NCBI RefSeq assembly: GCF_023701525.1
Contig: NZ_JAMQAW010000029.1
Span: 48,731-112,730 of the forward strand
Origin: Streptomyces albipurpureus
GTDB taxonomy: Bacteria > Actinomycetota > Actinomycetes > Streptomycetales > Streptomycetaceae
DNA: 64,000 bases
Direction: 5' to 3'
In this document: one piece after another, positions 17,030 to 25,617 of the stretch
Layout: each line of letters opens with the position of its first letter
How positions within the stretch are numbered: the stretch's first letter is position 1
Notes under the pieces: model-generated
Database searches by the model: none
What the model was told of the DNA's origin: nothing
What the model saw: only the letters and a program-made list of their open reading frames with translations
Position numbers and translations under genes: made by a program

Positions 17030-18541
17030 ATGGGCCGAGCCACGCAGCATGCTGCACCCGTCGCCCAGGGGCAGCCAGGGCGGGGGCGGTGGGCCATGTT
17101 GGCTGTGTTGTGTGCCAGCCTGCTGCTGGTGGCGATGGACGCCACCATTCTCAATGTCGCGCTGCCCTCCCTTATCGACGATCTAGAGCCCAGCGCGATC
17201 GAGCAGCTCTGGATCATCGACATCTACGGGCTGGTCCTCGGCGGTCTGCTCGTCACCACCGGTGCTGTCAGCGACCGCTACGGCCGCAAGCGGCTCTTCC
17301 TCATCGGGATCGTGATCTTCGGGTTGGCCTCGATCGTCGCCGCCACCGCCACCAGTACCTCGCAGCTCATCGGCGGGCGGGTGCTGCTCGGGATCGGTGG
17401 GGCCATGGTGATGCCATCCACCCTCTCCCTCATCCGGAACATCTTCATCAACGCGCGCGAACGCGCTCTGGCCATCGGGATCTGGGCCGCCGTCGCCGGG
17501 GCAGGCGCGGCGATTGGGCCGCTTGTCGGTGGGGTGCTGGTGGAGGAGTACGGATGGGCCGCGGCCTTCTGGGTCAATGTGCCCGTCGTCGTGCTCACCC
17601 TCATCGCCGGGGTATGGCTGCTCCCCGAGTTCAAGGACGCCGGACACACCCGGCTCGATCTTCCCAGTGCCCTCCTGTCCGTGGCCGGGGTCGTGGGCCT
17701 TGCCTGGGGCATCAAGCACGTCGCCAAGGGCAGCCCGAGCGTCGTGGACATCGCGATCCTGGCCTTGGGAATCCTGATTCTCGTCGTCTTCGCACGTCGC
17801 CAGTTGGGGCTACCCGATCCGCTGCTTGACGTGCGGCTCTTCCGCAACCGAGCCTTCACCGCGGCTGCGCTGGTCATCCTCATGGCCATGCTCGCGATCG
17901 GCGCGGCACTGTTCCTGATGTCGCTCTGGCTCCAGTACGTCCACGGGTACTCGCCTTCCCAGGCAGGTCTTCGCACCCTGCCCGCCGCGCTCGCCGTGCT
18001 CGCCGGGTCGCTGCTCGCGCCATGGCTGATGGAGCGGATCGGCATCCGCTACCTGATGGCGTTGGGTCTGGGCGGGGTCGTCGCCGGGTTCCTGGTACTC
18101 GCGTTGTCGCCCGAGCCGACCACGTACAACTACGTCGCCGTCGTCTTCGTACTGCTCGGCCTCGGCGATGGGCTGGCGATCACCACGGCGTCGTCGGTGC
18201 TCATCTCCGCGGTGCCAGCCGCGCGGGCCGGACAGGCCGGGGCGGTCTCCGAGACCAGCTATGAGCTGGGGGTGGGGCTGGGCGTGGCACTGTTGGGTTC
18301 GATTCACGGAGCCGTGTACGCGGATCGCATGGCGGGGCAGCCAGAGCAGGCCCGGGAGTCGATCGGCGGCGCGTTTGAGCTGGCTCAGAGCGAGGGCGAA
18401 CGAATCCTGGACATGGCGAAGGTCGCCTTCGACAGCGCGCTGACGACGACCGCGTTTGTCTCAGCCGGGATCGTCGCGGCGGTCACCGTACTGGTGGCAT
18501 GGTTGGTGCCCAGCGGGTTCAAGGCCACATCCGGGCACTGA
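17030..18541 (+). CDS. DHA2-family MFS drug exporter (14 TM)
   Basis: 503 residues with about 14 hydrophobic segments, typical of the EmrB/QacA-type DHA2 family. TM1 contains the family pattern VAMDATILNVALPSL. The TM2-3 loop is TGAVSDRYGRKRLF (motif A), and TM5 has the antiporter motif C, GAAIGPLVGGVL. It should use proton motive force to export hydrophobic cations or antibiotics. No regulator is adjacent; tRNA-Thr is transcribed divergently on its left. ATG 17030 follows GCGAGG; ATG 17014 is out of frame. Substrate unknown. Confidence 0.9.
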   Translation: MGRATQHAAPVAQGQPGRGRWAMLAVLCASLLLVAMDATILNVALPSLIDDLEPSAIEQLWIIDIYGLVLGGLLVTTGAVSDRYGRKRLFLIGIVIFGLASIVAATATSTSQLIGGRVLLGIGGAMVMPSTLSLIRNIFINARERALAIGIWAAVAGAGAAIGPLVGGVLVEEYGWAAAFWVNVPVVVLTLIAGVWLLPEFKDAGHTRLDLPSALLSVAGVVGLAWGIKHVAKGSPSVVDIAILALGILILVVFARRQLGLPDPLLDVRLFRNRAFTAAALVILMAMLAIGAALFLMSLWLQYVHGYSPSQAGLRTLPAALAVLAGSLLAPWLMERIGIRYLMALGLGGVVAGFLVLALSPEPTTYNYVAVVFVLLGLGDGLAITTASSVLISAVPAARAGQAGAVSETSYELGVGLGVALLGSIHGAVYADRMAGQPEQARESIGGAFELAQSEGERILDMAKVAFDSALTTTAFVSAGIVAAVTVLVAWLVPSGFKATSGH

Positions 18542-18558
18542 ACGATCGATGCCTTGGC

Positions 18559-18583
18559 GGCCTCACCTGCGAGAACTGAGGCC
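18559..18583. terminator. hairpin between convergent genes
   Basis: 7-bp arms GGCCTCA (18559-18565) and TGAGGCC (18577-18583) with an 11-nt loop lie 17 bases after the MFS stop and before the convergent hydrolase stop at 18619. Confidence 0.5.
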
Positions 18584-18618
18584 TCCGGCCCGGCCCAGGC
18601 TCCCGCGCGCAGGCGGAG

Positions 18619-20178
18619 TCAGCGGCAGCGCTTGTTCTCCGCCGGGACCGTGCCCTTCACCAGATAGGCGTTGATCACCGAGTCAACGCAGTCACTGCCC
18701 CGTCCGTAAGCGGTGTGACCATCGCCCTCATACGTCAGCAGTCGCCCGGCCGACAGTTGCCCCGCCAGCGCCTGCGCCCACTTGTACGGGGTCGCAGGAT
18801 CCTTGGTCGTTCCGACCACCAGGATCGGGTCCGCACCCTTCGCCTCGATGCGGTGGGGCTTGCCGGTGGCCGGAGTCGGCCAGTACGCACAGTTCAGCGC
18901 GGCCCAGGCGAAGCTACGGCCGAAGACCGGGGATGCCTGCTCAAACTCCGGAACGGATGCCTCCACATCCTGTGGGCGACTGAAGGCGGCTGGTAGATCC
19001 AGACAGTTCACCGCCGCGTTGGCATACATGAGATTGGTGTACGAGCCGTCGCTCCCGCGCTCGTAGTAGCTGTCGGCCAGGGCGAGCAGACCCGCGCCAT
19101 CGCCCTTCATGGCGCTGGCCAGACCCTCACGTAGCTGGGACCAGGCGTTCTCGTCGTACATCGCCGTCAGCACCCCGGTGGTCCCCAACGATTCGCCCAA
19201 CTCACGGCTCTCGCCGGTGGGCACGGGGTGCGCGTCCAACTCGGCGAAGAACTTCTTGAGCCGGGCGGATGCGTCCGCCACCGAAGTGTTGCCCAGAGGG
19301 CAGCCAGCCCTTGCCACACAGTCCGCGGCGAAGGAGCGGAACGCCGTCTCAAAGCCCGCGGTCTGATCGCGGTTCACCTGGCGGGCGGGGAGCGCCGGGT
19401 CGAGCGCACCATCGAGTACCAGCCGTCCCGCCCGGTCAGGGAAGAGCTCCGCATAGGTCGCGCCCAGGAACGTGCCGTACGAAGCCCCCACATACGCAAG
19501 TTTCCGATCGCCCAGAACAGCGCGCAGCACATCCATGTCGCGGGCGGAGTCAACGGTGGAGACAAAGGGCAGAACCGTCCCCGAACGCTTCTCACATCCC
19601 GCCGCGAACGCCTGGAAGGACGCAGCGAGACGGGCGGTCTCGGCGGCGTCGTCCGGGGTCTGGTCGACTTGGGTGTAGGCGTCCATCTCCTTGCCCGTCA
19701 GACACTCCACCGGCTCGCTACGGGCAACACCGCGCGGATCAATGGCGACCATGTCGTAGCGGGCCCGGACCTCAGCCGGATAGCCGATGCCCGCGTACGC
19801 CTGGAGGTAGCCGATGGCCGAACCGCCGGGACCACCGGGGTTAACCTGGAGTGATCCCAGTCGGGAGCCCGGGCCGGTCGCCTTCTTCCGGGCAACCGCG
19901 AGCTTGATGGACTTGCCGGCGGGCTTCTCGTAGTCGAGCGGCGCCTTGAGCGTCGCGCATTCAAAGCCGGGAACTCCGCACTTACGCCATGCCAACTTCT
20001 GCGCGTAGTACGGCTTCAGCTCGGCATCGGGAGCGGAACTCGCCCCCGAACCGGGACCTCCGCCCGGGCTGGACACCGAGGAACCACTCGATGAACTCGC
20101 CCCCGTACACCCGGAAATCAGCAGCCCGGCCGCGGCCACGACGAGGACGGAACTGCGCAACATACGCCTTGGGTCCAT
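18619..20178 (-). CDS. secreted lipoprotein peptidase, alpha/beta hydrolase, TAP-like
   Basis: 519 residues. The signal peptide LRSSVLVVAAAGLLISGC has a lipobox (ISGC), so the protein is an exported lipoprotein with a Ser/Gly-rich linker. The catalytic domain matches the Streptomyces tripeptidyl-aminopeptidase-like S33 family: oxyanion region VNPGGPGGSA, nucleophile elbow GASYGTFLG, Asp region GTTKDPATPYKWA and His region EGDGHTAYGRG near the end. Cysteines in the C-terminal region (CVDSVINAYL, final KRCR) are typical of the TAP C-terminal domain. Likely role: cleavage of short peptides outside the membrane. By my recollection it matches the S. coelicolor gene next to holB. ATG 20163 is an alternative start. 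Confidence 0.9.
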   Translation of the reverse strand: MDPRRMLRSSVLVVAAAGLLISGCTGASSSSGSSVSSPGGGPGSGASSAPDAELKPYYAQKLAWRKCGVPGFECATLKAPLDYEKPAGKSIKLAVARKKATGPGSRLGSLQVNPGGPGGSAIGYLQAYAGIGYPAEVRARYDMVAIDPRGVARSEPVECLTGKEMDAYTQVDQTPDDAAETARLAASFQAFAAGCEKRSGTVLPFVSTVDSARDMDVLRAVLGDRKLAYVGASYGTFLGATYAELFPDRAGRLVLDGALDPALPARQVNRDQTAGFETAFRSFAADCVARAGCPLGNTSVADASARLKKFFAELDAHPVPTGESRELGESLGTTGVLTAMYDENAWSQLREGLASAMKGDGAGLLALADSYYERGSDGSYTNLMYANAAVNCLDLPAAFSRPQDVEASVPEFEQASPVFGRSFAWAALNCAYWPTPATGKPHRIEAKGADPILVVGTTKDPATPYKWAQALAGQLSAGRLLTYEGDGHTAYGRGSDCVDSVINAYLVKGTVPAENKRCR

Positions 20179-20368
20179 CCCCGGAGCGTAGGCGACGGCG
20201 GGGAAAGATGCCCATCCATGCTCGTACGGGTGAATTCCACCGTTAGGGGAAGGTACGCAGCGGGATACCGCGCCAGGGCGGGGGATCGCCGACCTCGGTC
20301 AGCACGAGCCGATGCGCCGGAATCAGGCTGCGGACGGTACGCGCTTCAGCAGGCCATCAGTACGCGCA

Positions 20369-21574
20369 TCAGCCTGCGCGCAGCGCCATCGCCATCGACT
20401 CCACCGCCAGCAACTGAGCCACACTGGTCTGCAGTGACTTCCGGCAGGCGAAGACCGCCTCAATCCGGCGCAGGGTGTTCTCAGGTCTGGACGAACGGGC
20501 GATCCGCTCCAGACCATCCCGTACGTCGTCATTGGCGATGGCGATCTCGGAGCCGAGCTGAATGGCGAGGACATCCCGGTAGAAGCTGGTGAGGTCACTG
20601 AGCGCGAGGTCCAAGCTATCGCGCTGGGTACGCGTCCTCCGGCTCTTCTGCTGATCTTCCAGTTCCTTCATCGCGCCGGCGGTACCGCGCGGGAGCCGCC
20701 CGCCCTGGGCCGCGCCGAGGGCTGCCTTGAGGTCCTCCGTCTCCTTGGTGTCGATCTCCTCCGCGACCTGTTTGGCGTCCTCAGCAGCGGCATCGACCAG
20801 CTCCTGGGCCGCTTTGAGAGCGGCTCCGATGTCATCCACCCGCAGCGGCAGCTTCAGCACAGTGGCCCGTCGTGAGCGGGCGCGCTCATCGGTGGCCAGC
20901 CGACGGGCACGGCCGATGTGCCCCTGGGTGACCCGGGCAGCAGCCGCGGCGGCCTCGGGCTCAATGCCATCCCTGCGGATCAGTACGTCGGCGACGGCTG
21001 CGACCGGAGGCGTACGCAGCATCAGATGGCGGCAGCGGGAACGGATCGTGGGCAGCACATCCTCCAGGGAGGGCGCGCAGAGCAACCACACCGTACGAGG
21101 GGCGGGCTCTTCGACCGCCTTCAGCAGGACATTGCCCGCTCCCTCGGTGAGCCGGTCGGCGTTCTCCAGGATGATCACCTGCCAGCGGCCGACCGACGGT
21201 GAGAGTTGGGCGCGGCGGACCAGCTCCCTGGTCCCCTTCACGCCGATCGACAGCAGGTCCGTGCGGACGACCTGCACATCGGTGTGGGTGCCGATGACGG
21301 CGGTGTGGCAGCCGTCACAGAATCCGCAGCCGGGCGCGCCACCGAGGGCACGGTCGGGGCTGACGCACTGCAACGCAGCGGCGAAGGCCCGGGCGGCGGT
21401 GGCCAGCCCCGAGCCGGGAGGACCGGTGAACAACCAGGCGTGGGTCATCCTGGAGGTGTCGGGGATGGTTTCCCCGGTGGCTTCGGCAGTGACCAGGGCA
21501 TCGGCATCCCGGGCAGCGGCGCTGAGCTGCTTCTGCACCCGCTCCTGACCGACGAGGTCATCCCATACGGCCAT
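20369..21574 (-). CDS. holB: DNA polymerase III subunit delta'
   Basis: 401 residues. AAA+ clamp-loader subunit of the replisome. The start MAVWDDLVGQERVQKQL is typical. The P-loop position reads FTGPPGSGLATAARAF, a degenerate Walker A lacking the lysine as expected for delta', which does not hydrolyse ATP. A four-cysteine zinc module follows (C-X8-C-X2-C-X2-C, ending GCGFCDGCH). The sensor region is VLLKAVEEPAPRTVWLL. The C-terminal half is helical with an EIDTKETEDLKAAL stretch. tmk lies 236 bp upstream in the same direction, the usual tmk-holB order. The intergenic region 21575-21810 shows no gene. Confidence 0.95.
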   Translation of the reverse strand: MAVWDDLVGQERVQKQLSAAARDADALVTAEATGETIPDTSRMTHAWLFTGPPGSGLATAARAFAAALQCVSPDRALGGAPGCGFCDGCHTAVIGTHTDVQVVRTDLLSIGVKGTRELVRRAQLSPSVGRWQVIILENADRLTEGAGNVLLKAVEEPAPRTVWLLCAPSLEDVLPTIRSRCRHLMLRTPPVAAVADVLIRRDGIEPEAAAAAARVTQGHIGRARRLATDERARSRRATVLKLPLRVDDIGAALKAAQELVDAAAEDAKQVAEEIDTKETEDLKAALGAAQGGRLPRGTAGAMKELEDQQKSRRTRTQRDSLDLALSDLTSFYRDVLAIQLGSEIAIANDDVRDGLERIARSSRPENTLRRIEAVFACRKSLQTSVAQLLAVESMAMALRAG

Positions 21575-21810
21575 CTGCCGTCACCTGCCTTTTGTGCTGG
21601 GGTCTCCCATTGTGGGGCAGCGGACTGACAACGCGGGCCAGCGCCCGGGTTCCTCTCCCGCTTCGGCCTCCGCTTCTGCTTCGTCAGCGGATGCGTGCGC
21701 TGAGGAGGTCCCCGTCGAGATTGCGGGCAGGACGAGCCCGCGAGAGGCCACGACCCCGCTCCGACGGCCAGCCACCCGACCCGCGTCAGCAACCCCGCGG
21801 GTCGCTACAG

Positions 21811-24800
21811 CTAGCGCCTACGCCGCCGGTTGGGGCCGTCACCTCGGTCGTCATCGCCGTCGTGCGGGCCGAGGAGTTCGTCCGCGAGTGTCGGCAGATC
21901 GTCGAGCGGGGTCTCCTCCGCCCAGTCCGAACGGCGGCGCGGACGGCCCGTCTCCGGGTCGACCTGGGGGAGCTCCCGGGTACGGTCATTCGGCCCGGAA
22001 AGGCCCGAACCCGAACCAGAACCCGGACCCGGCGTACGAGGGCCGGCAGCCCGCGGGCTGGAAGCCGAACCGGACGCGGCACCAGATCCAGCGCGGGGAC
22101 GAGGCCGGGAACCCGCACCACCGTCACCTGATCGACCAGAACGAGCCGAGCCGGCGGAACCAGCCCGACCGGTTGAGCCAGTAGACGAATCAGCGGGCGA
22201 ATCAGCGGCGCGCTCATCCCGGAAGATCCCCGGAGGCACTCGGTCCGCCGGGCGCTCATCGCGCACCGGCGGCAGCACGGCCGTCTCCTCCAGACCGCGG
22301 TCCCTTACCGGCGGTAGCACGGCCGTATCATCCAGAGCCCCACTCGGTGGGGTGTCCCCGGTGATCTTCGGAACCTGTTGGGTCTCGTCATTGGGCCCCA
22401 CCACGGGCGTCGGCACGGTGATCTCATTCGCCGAAACGTCCTGGGTGTCCACCACTGGCGTCGGGACGGTGACCTCATTGCCCGAGGTTCCGGCCAAGCC
22501 CTCGGCCTCAGCCCTAGCGGCCTTCGCAGATTCGGCGGCCTTCGCGGCCTTCGCGACCTTCGCAGATTCGGCGGCCTTCGCGGCTTCAGCCTCCTCCGCA
22601 GCCTTCGCGGCTTCAGCCTCCTCCGCAGCCCTCGTAGCCGCGGCCTCCTCCGCAGCCTTGGCGGCCGCCGCTGCGGATGCCGCAGCAGCCGCAGCCTCCG
22701 CGGCCCGGCGTGCCTCTTCGGCCAGCAACAGCGCTTCCTCGGCCCTGCGCTGCTTCTCCAGCCGACGCTCTTCGGCCTCCGCCCGCAGCCGGGCCTGCTC
22801 CTGAGCCAGCCGGCGCAGCCGATCCTGCTCCTCCTGCTGCACCTTCTCCTCGGCCTCACGTCGGCGGCGCACTTCCTCGGCCAGGCGTTCCGTCTCTTCC
22901 GCGCGCTGCCTGGCCTCCTCCGCCTTGCGCTCCTCCTCGCGCTGCCGCGCCGCCTCTTCCTCGGCCTTGCGGCGGGCCTCCTCCTCGGCGCGGAGCTTGG
23001 CGAGCTGCTCCTCACGCTCCCGCTCCAACCGCTCCTCTTCCGCCTTGCGCGCGGCCTCTTCCTCCGCCTTGCGCCGCACTTCCTCCTCGGCCTTGCGGCG
23101 AGCCTCCTCCTGGGCCCGCACCTCGGCCTCGGAGAGGGGAAGCAGCTGGTCAAGCCGGTGACGTACGACCGTGGTCACGTCCTGCGGGTCCTGTCCGGCG
23201 TCGACCACCAGATAGCGCCCGGGGTCGCCCGCGGCCAGCGTCAGGAATCCCGATCGGACCCTGCCGTGGAACTCCGCCGGCTCCGACTCCAATCGGTCCG
23301 GCGCCTCGGTGAACCGCTCCCGCGCGGTGGCGGGCGATACATCGAGAAGAACGGTCAGATGGGGGACCAGTCCGTCCGTCGCCCAACGCGAGATACGGGC
23401 GATCTCCGTCGGCGACAGATCGCGGCCCGCGCCCTGGTAGGCGACGGAGGAGTCGATGTAGCGGTCGGAGATGACGATGGCGCCGCGTTCCAGGGCGGGT
23501 CGCACCACCGCGTCAACGTGCTCGGCACGGTCGGCGGCGTACAGCAGGGCCTCGGCGCGGTTGGAGAGCCCCGCTGAGGCGACATCGAGCAGGATGGATC
23601 GCAGGCGCTTGCCGACGGGGGTGGCCCCCGGTTCACGGGTGACGACGACCTCATGGCCCTTTGCGCGAATCCACTGCGCAAGCGCCTCCACCTGGGTGGA
23701 CTTACCGGCCCCGTCGCCGCCTTCCAGGGCGATGAAGAAGCCGCTCGGGGCCACGGCCTGCGCCGGGTCGGCGCCACCGCGCAGCGCCTCGCTCAGATCG
23801 CGGCGCAAGGGCACCCCGGAGCGGTCGTCCGTCTTGGCGAGGACGATGGCCGCGACGGGCAGCAGCAGCGCACCGACGAGCATCAGGCTGAAGGACGCAC
23901 CACCTCGTACGAACGCAAGATCGCCACCGGCCAGCCGCTGCGGCCCGATCGCCGCAGCGACCAGCGGCGCCGCGAGGGCGCCCAGGGCGACGGCGACCCG
24001 CACCACCGCCTGGAGGTGGCTGTTCATCCGGGCTCGCCGGGGTTCCTCGGACTCCTGCGCGATGAGGGCGTGCCCGATCTTCGCGGCGACACCGGCGGCG
24101 AATCCGCCGATCACCGCGATGAGGACCACGGTCGCCGTGTCCGGCACAAGACCCATCGCCAGCAGCGCGATGCCCGTGATCGCCAGTGCGAGTGCCAGCA
24201 GCCGGCGGCGGGAGAGCGTGGGCAGAACGGACTCGCCACCGCGGATGCCGAGGGTCGTGCCACCGGTCAGCGCCAGGACGAGAAGGGCGAAGAGCAGTGG
24301 CCCGCCGCCCAGATCGAAGGCATGCAGTACGGAGACGGCGACGGCCGCCGAAATCGCGGCCGCGACCGCGGCACAGGCGATGACGAAGAACGCGATACCG
24401 CCCGTACGCCCCTTCTCCACGCCATCGCCGCCGACGGCGGACGGCCGCCGTAGCCCTTCGAGCGGCGAACGAGGCCGTGGGGTCTGCGAGGACGGCAACT
24501 CGATGAAGGCGAGCACGGAGACCGACGCCCCGAAGAGACCGGCCGCGACATAAGACCCCAGGGCCGCCTGGTGCAGCGAGAACCAGTCGATGCCCAACCC
24601 CAGCAGCCTGCCGGCGAGCGTCGCCACGAGGAGCACGGCCGCCGCGATGGGGATGGCGACGAATCCGGTACGCAGCCAGAGCCTGCGCAGTGCGTCCAGA
24701 TGGTCAGGCAGCGGACGGACAGCCGCGCCTTCCAGCGGCGGTGCGGGCAGCAGCGCTGGGGCCGCTCCGTCACGGGCGACGGTCCAAAACCGTTCGGCGA

Positions 24801-25299
24801 CGCCCAGTACGAACACCGTGACCAGCAACATCAGCACCGCGTTGGCCGGAGTCCAGTCGAGCCACAGCGGGGCGACGATCAGCAGGGCCAGCCGTACCCC
24901 ATCTGCCGCGATCATGGTCCAGCGGCGGTCGAGCGGGCCCTTGGCCGAGGTGAGGGAGGTCAGCGGGCCGAGGAGCACAGCGCCGAAGAGGAGGGTGGCG
25001 AGGATGCGGCCGCCGAGCACCGCGGCGACGGCGAAGGCCGCATCCCGGTAACCGCCACCGAAGGTGCTCTCCGCCACAGCGGCCTGAACGGTGAGCAGCA
25101 GCAGGACGAGGACGGCCATCGCGTCCCCGACCGCGCCGACCGCCTGGGCGTTCCAGAGCCGTCGCAAGGGGGGGACGCGCAGCAGAGAGCGCAGCGCCCG
25201 CTCACGGGAGTCCGCGGCAAGGGCGTCGGAGTCTGAGGCAGTCTCTGAGACGGTGCCCTTGACCGTCTGCTGCTTGGCTGGCTGCTCGGCTCGCGTCAT
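21811..25299 (-). CDS. tmk: thymidylate kinase fused to an MFS-like membrane domain and a long charged tail
   Basis: 1162 residues in four parts. About 40-500: hydrophobic, MFS-like, with some 10-12 TM segments. About 515-730: dTMP kinase with P-loop GGDGAGKST (527-535, Lys533), the DR-type substrate motif VTREPGATPVGKRLR and SDRYIDSSVAYQG. It makes dTDP from dTMP. About 735-930: highly charged Glu/Arg/Lys/Ala heptad-like repeats (EEARRKAEEEVRRKAEEE), expected coiled coil, grading into Ala/Glu-rich sequence. About 930-1162: low-complexity Pro/Gly/Ser/Arg tail with repeated VPTPVVDTQ and TAVLPPVRD motifs. I recall the same fusion in other Streptomyces, so it is not an assembly error. The membrane half's role is unknown. 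holB follows 236 bp downstream. Confidence 0.95.
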   Translation of the reverse strand: MTRAEQPAKQQTVKGTVSETASDSDALAADSRERALRSLLRVPPLRRLWNAQAVGAVGDAMAVLVLLLLTVQAAVAESTFGGGYRDAAFAVAAVLGGRILATLLFGAVLLGPLTSLTSAKGPLDRRWTMIAADGVRLALLIVAPLWLDWTPANAVLMLLVTVFVLGVAERFWTVARDGAAPALLPAPPLEGAAVRPLPDHLDALRRLWLRTGFVAIPIAAAVLLVATLAGRLLGLGIDWFSLHQAALGSYVAAGLFGASVSVLAFIELPSSQTPRPRSPLEGLRRPSAVGGDGVEKGRTGGIAFFVIACAAVAAAISAAVAVSVLHAFDLGGGPLLFALLVLALTGGTTLGIRGGESVLPTLSRRRLLALALAITGIALLAMGLVPDTATVVLIAVIGGFAAGVAAKIGHALIAQESEEPRRARMNSHLQAVVRVAVALGALAAPLVAAAIGPQRLAGGDLAFVRGGASFSLMLVGALLLPVAAIVLAKTDDRSGVPLRRDLSEALRGGADPAQAVAPSGFFIALEGGDGAGKSTQVEALAQWIRAKGHEVVVTREPGATPVGKRLRSILLDVASAGLSNRAEALLYAADRAEHVDAVVRPALERGAIVISDRYIDSSVAYQGAGRDLSPTEIARISRWATDGLVPHLTVLLDVSPATARERFTEAPDRLESEPAEFHGRVRSGFLTLAAGDPGRYLVVDAGQDPQDVTTVVRHRLDQLLPLSEAEVRAQEEARRKAEEEVRRKAEEEAARKAEEERLEREREEQLAKLRAEEEARRKAEEEAARQREEERKAEEARQRAEETERLAEEVRRRREAEEKVQQEEQDRLRRLAQEQARLRAEAEERRLEKQRRAEEALLLAEEARRAAEAAAAAASAAAAAKAAEEAAATRAAEEAEAAKAAEEAEAAKAAESAKVAKAAKAAESAKAARAEAEGLAGTSGNEVTVPTPVVDTQDVSANEITVPTPVVGPNDETQQVPKITGDTPPSGALDDTAVLPPVRDRGLEETAVLPPVRDERPADRVPPGIFRDERAADSPADSSTGSTGRAGSAGSARSGRSGDGGAGSRPRPRAGSGAASGSASSPRAAGPRTPGPGSGSGSGLSGPNDRTRELPQVDPETGRPRRRSDWAEETPLDDLPTLADELLGPHDGDDDRGDGPNRRRRR

Positions 25300-25551
25300 C
25301 CGCCCAGCCTATCCGGAGCGCCCGAGTCACCGAGGGGCCCGCCCGAACATATGGGCGTTTCTGGAAGAGACGGACAGTTCTGCCGGAGTTCCCCATCGAC
25401 AACCGGACAGATCCGGATTCCACGCCTCCGTAGCCGTCCGGGTGGACGGGTGACTGGGTGGACGGTGGCTGGATGACTTGGATGACTGGATGGGTGGCTG
25501 GGGTGGCTAGCCGGGTGCTGATGGGCGCTGGTCGGGGCGTCCGGGAAGGGC
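25300..25551. other. gene-free spacer with short tandem repeats
   Basis: No gene seen. Bases about 25437-25545 are a run of GGTGG/TGGATGACT-type imperfect repeats (TGGATGACT occurs twice). The left part holds the tmk promoter and ribosome-binding region. Confidence 0.5.
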
Positions 25552-25594
25552 GCAGGGGCCCAGCGTGAGCCTTGCGGCTCGGCTGGACCCCTGC
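25552..25594 (-). terminator. hairpin terminator of topA
   Basis: Imperfect long stem: GCAGGGG (25552-25558) with its complement CCCCTGC (25588-25594), and an inner near-match to a TTGC loop, 24 bases beyond the topA stop on the minus strand. Confidence 0.7.
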
Positions 25595-25617
25595 ATTTGG
25601 TGTGACTCCCGGCGCGA

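Noticed and set aside
25437..25545. TGGATGACT-type repeats as a CRISPR array
   Set aside because: Repeats are short, imperfect and adjacent without unique spacers; no cas genes in the window.
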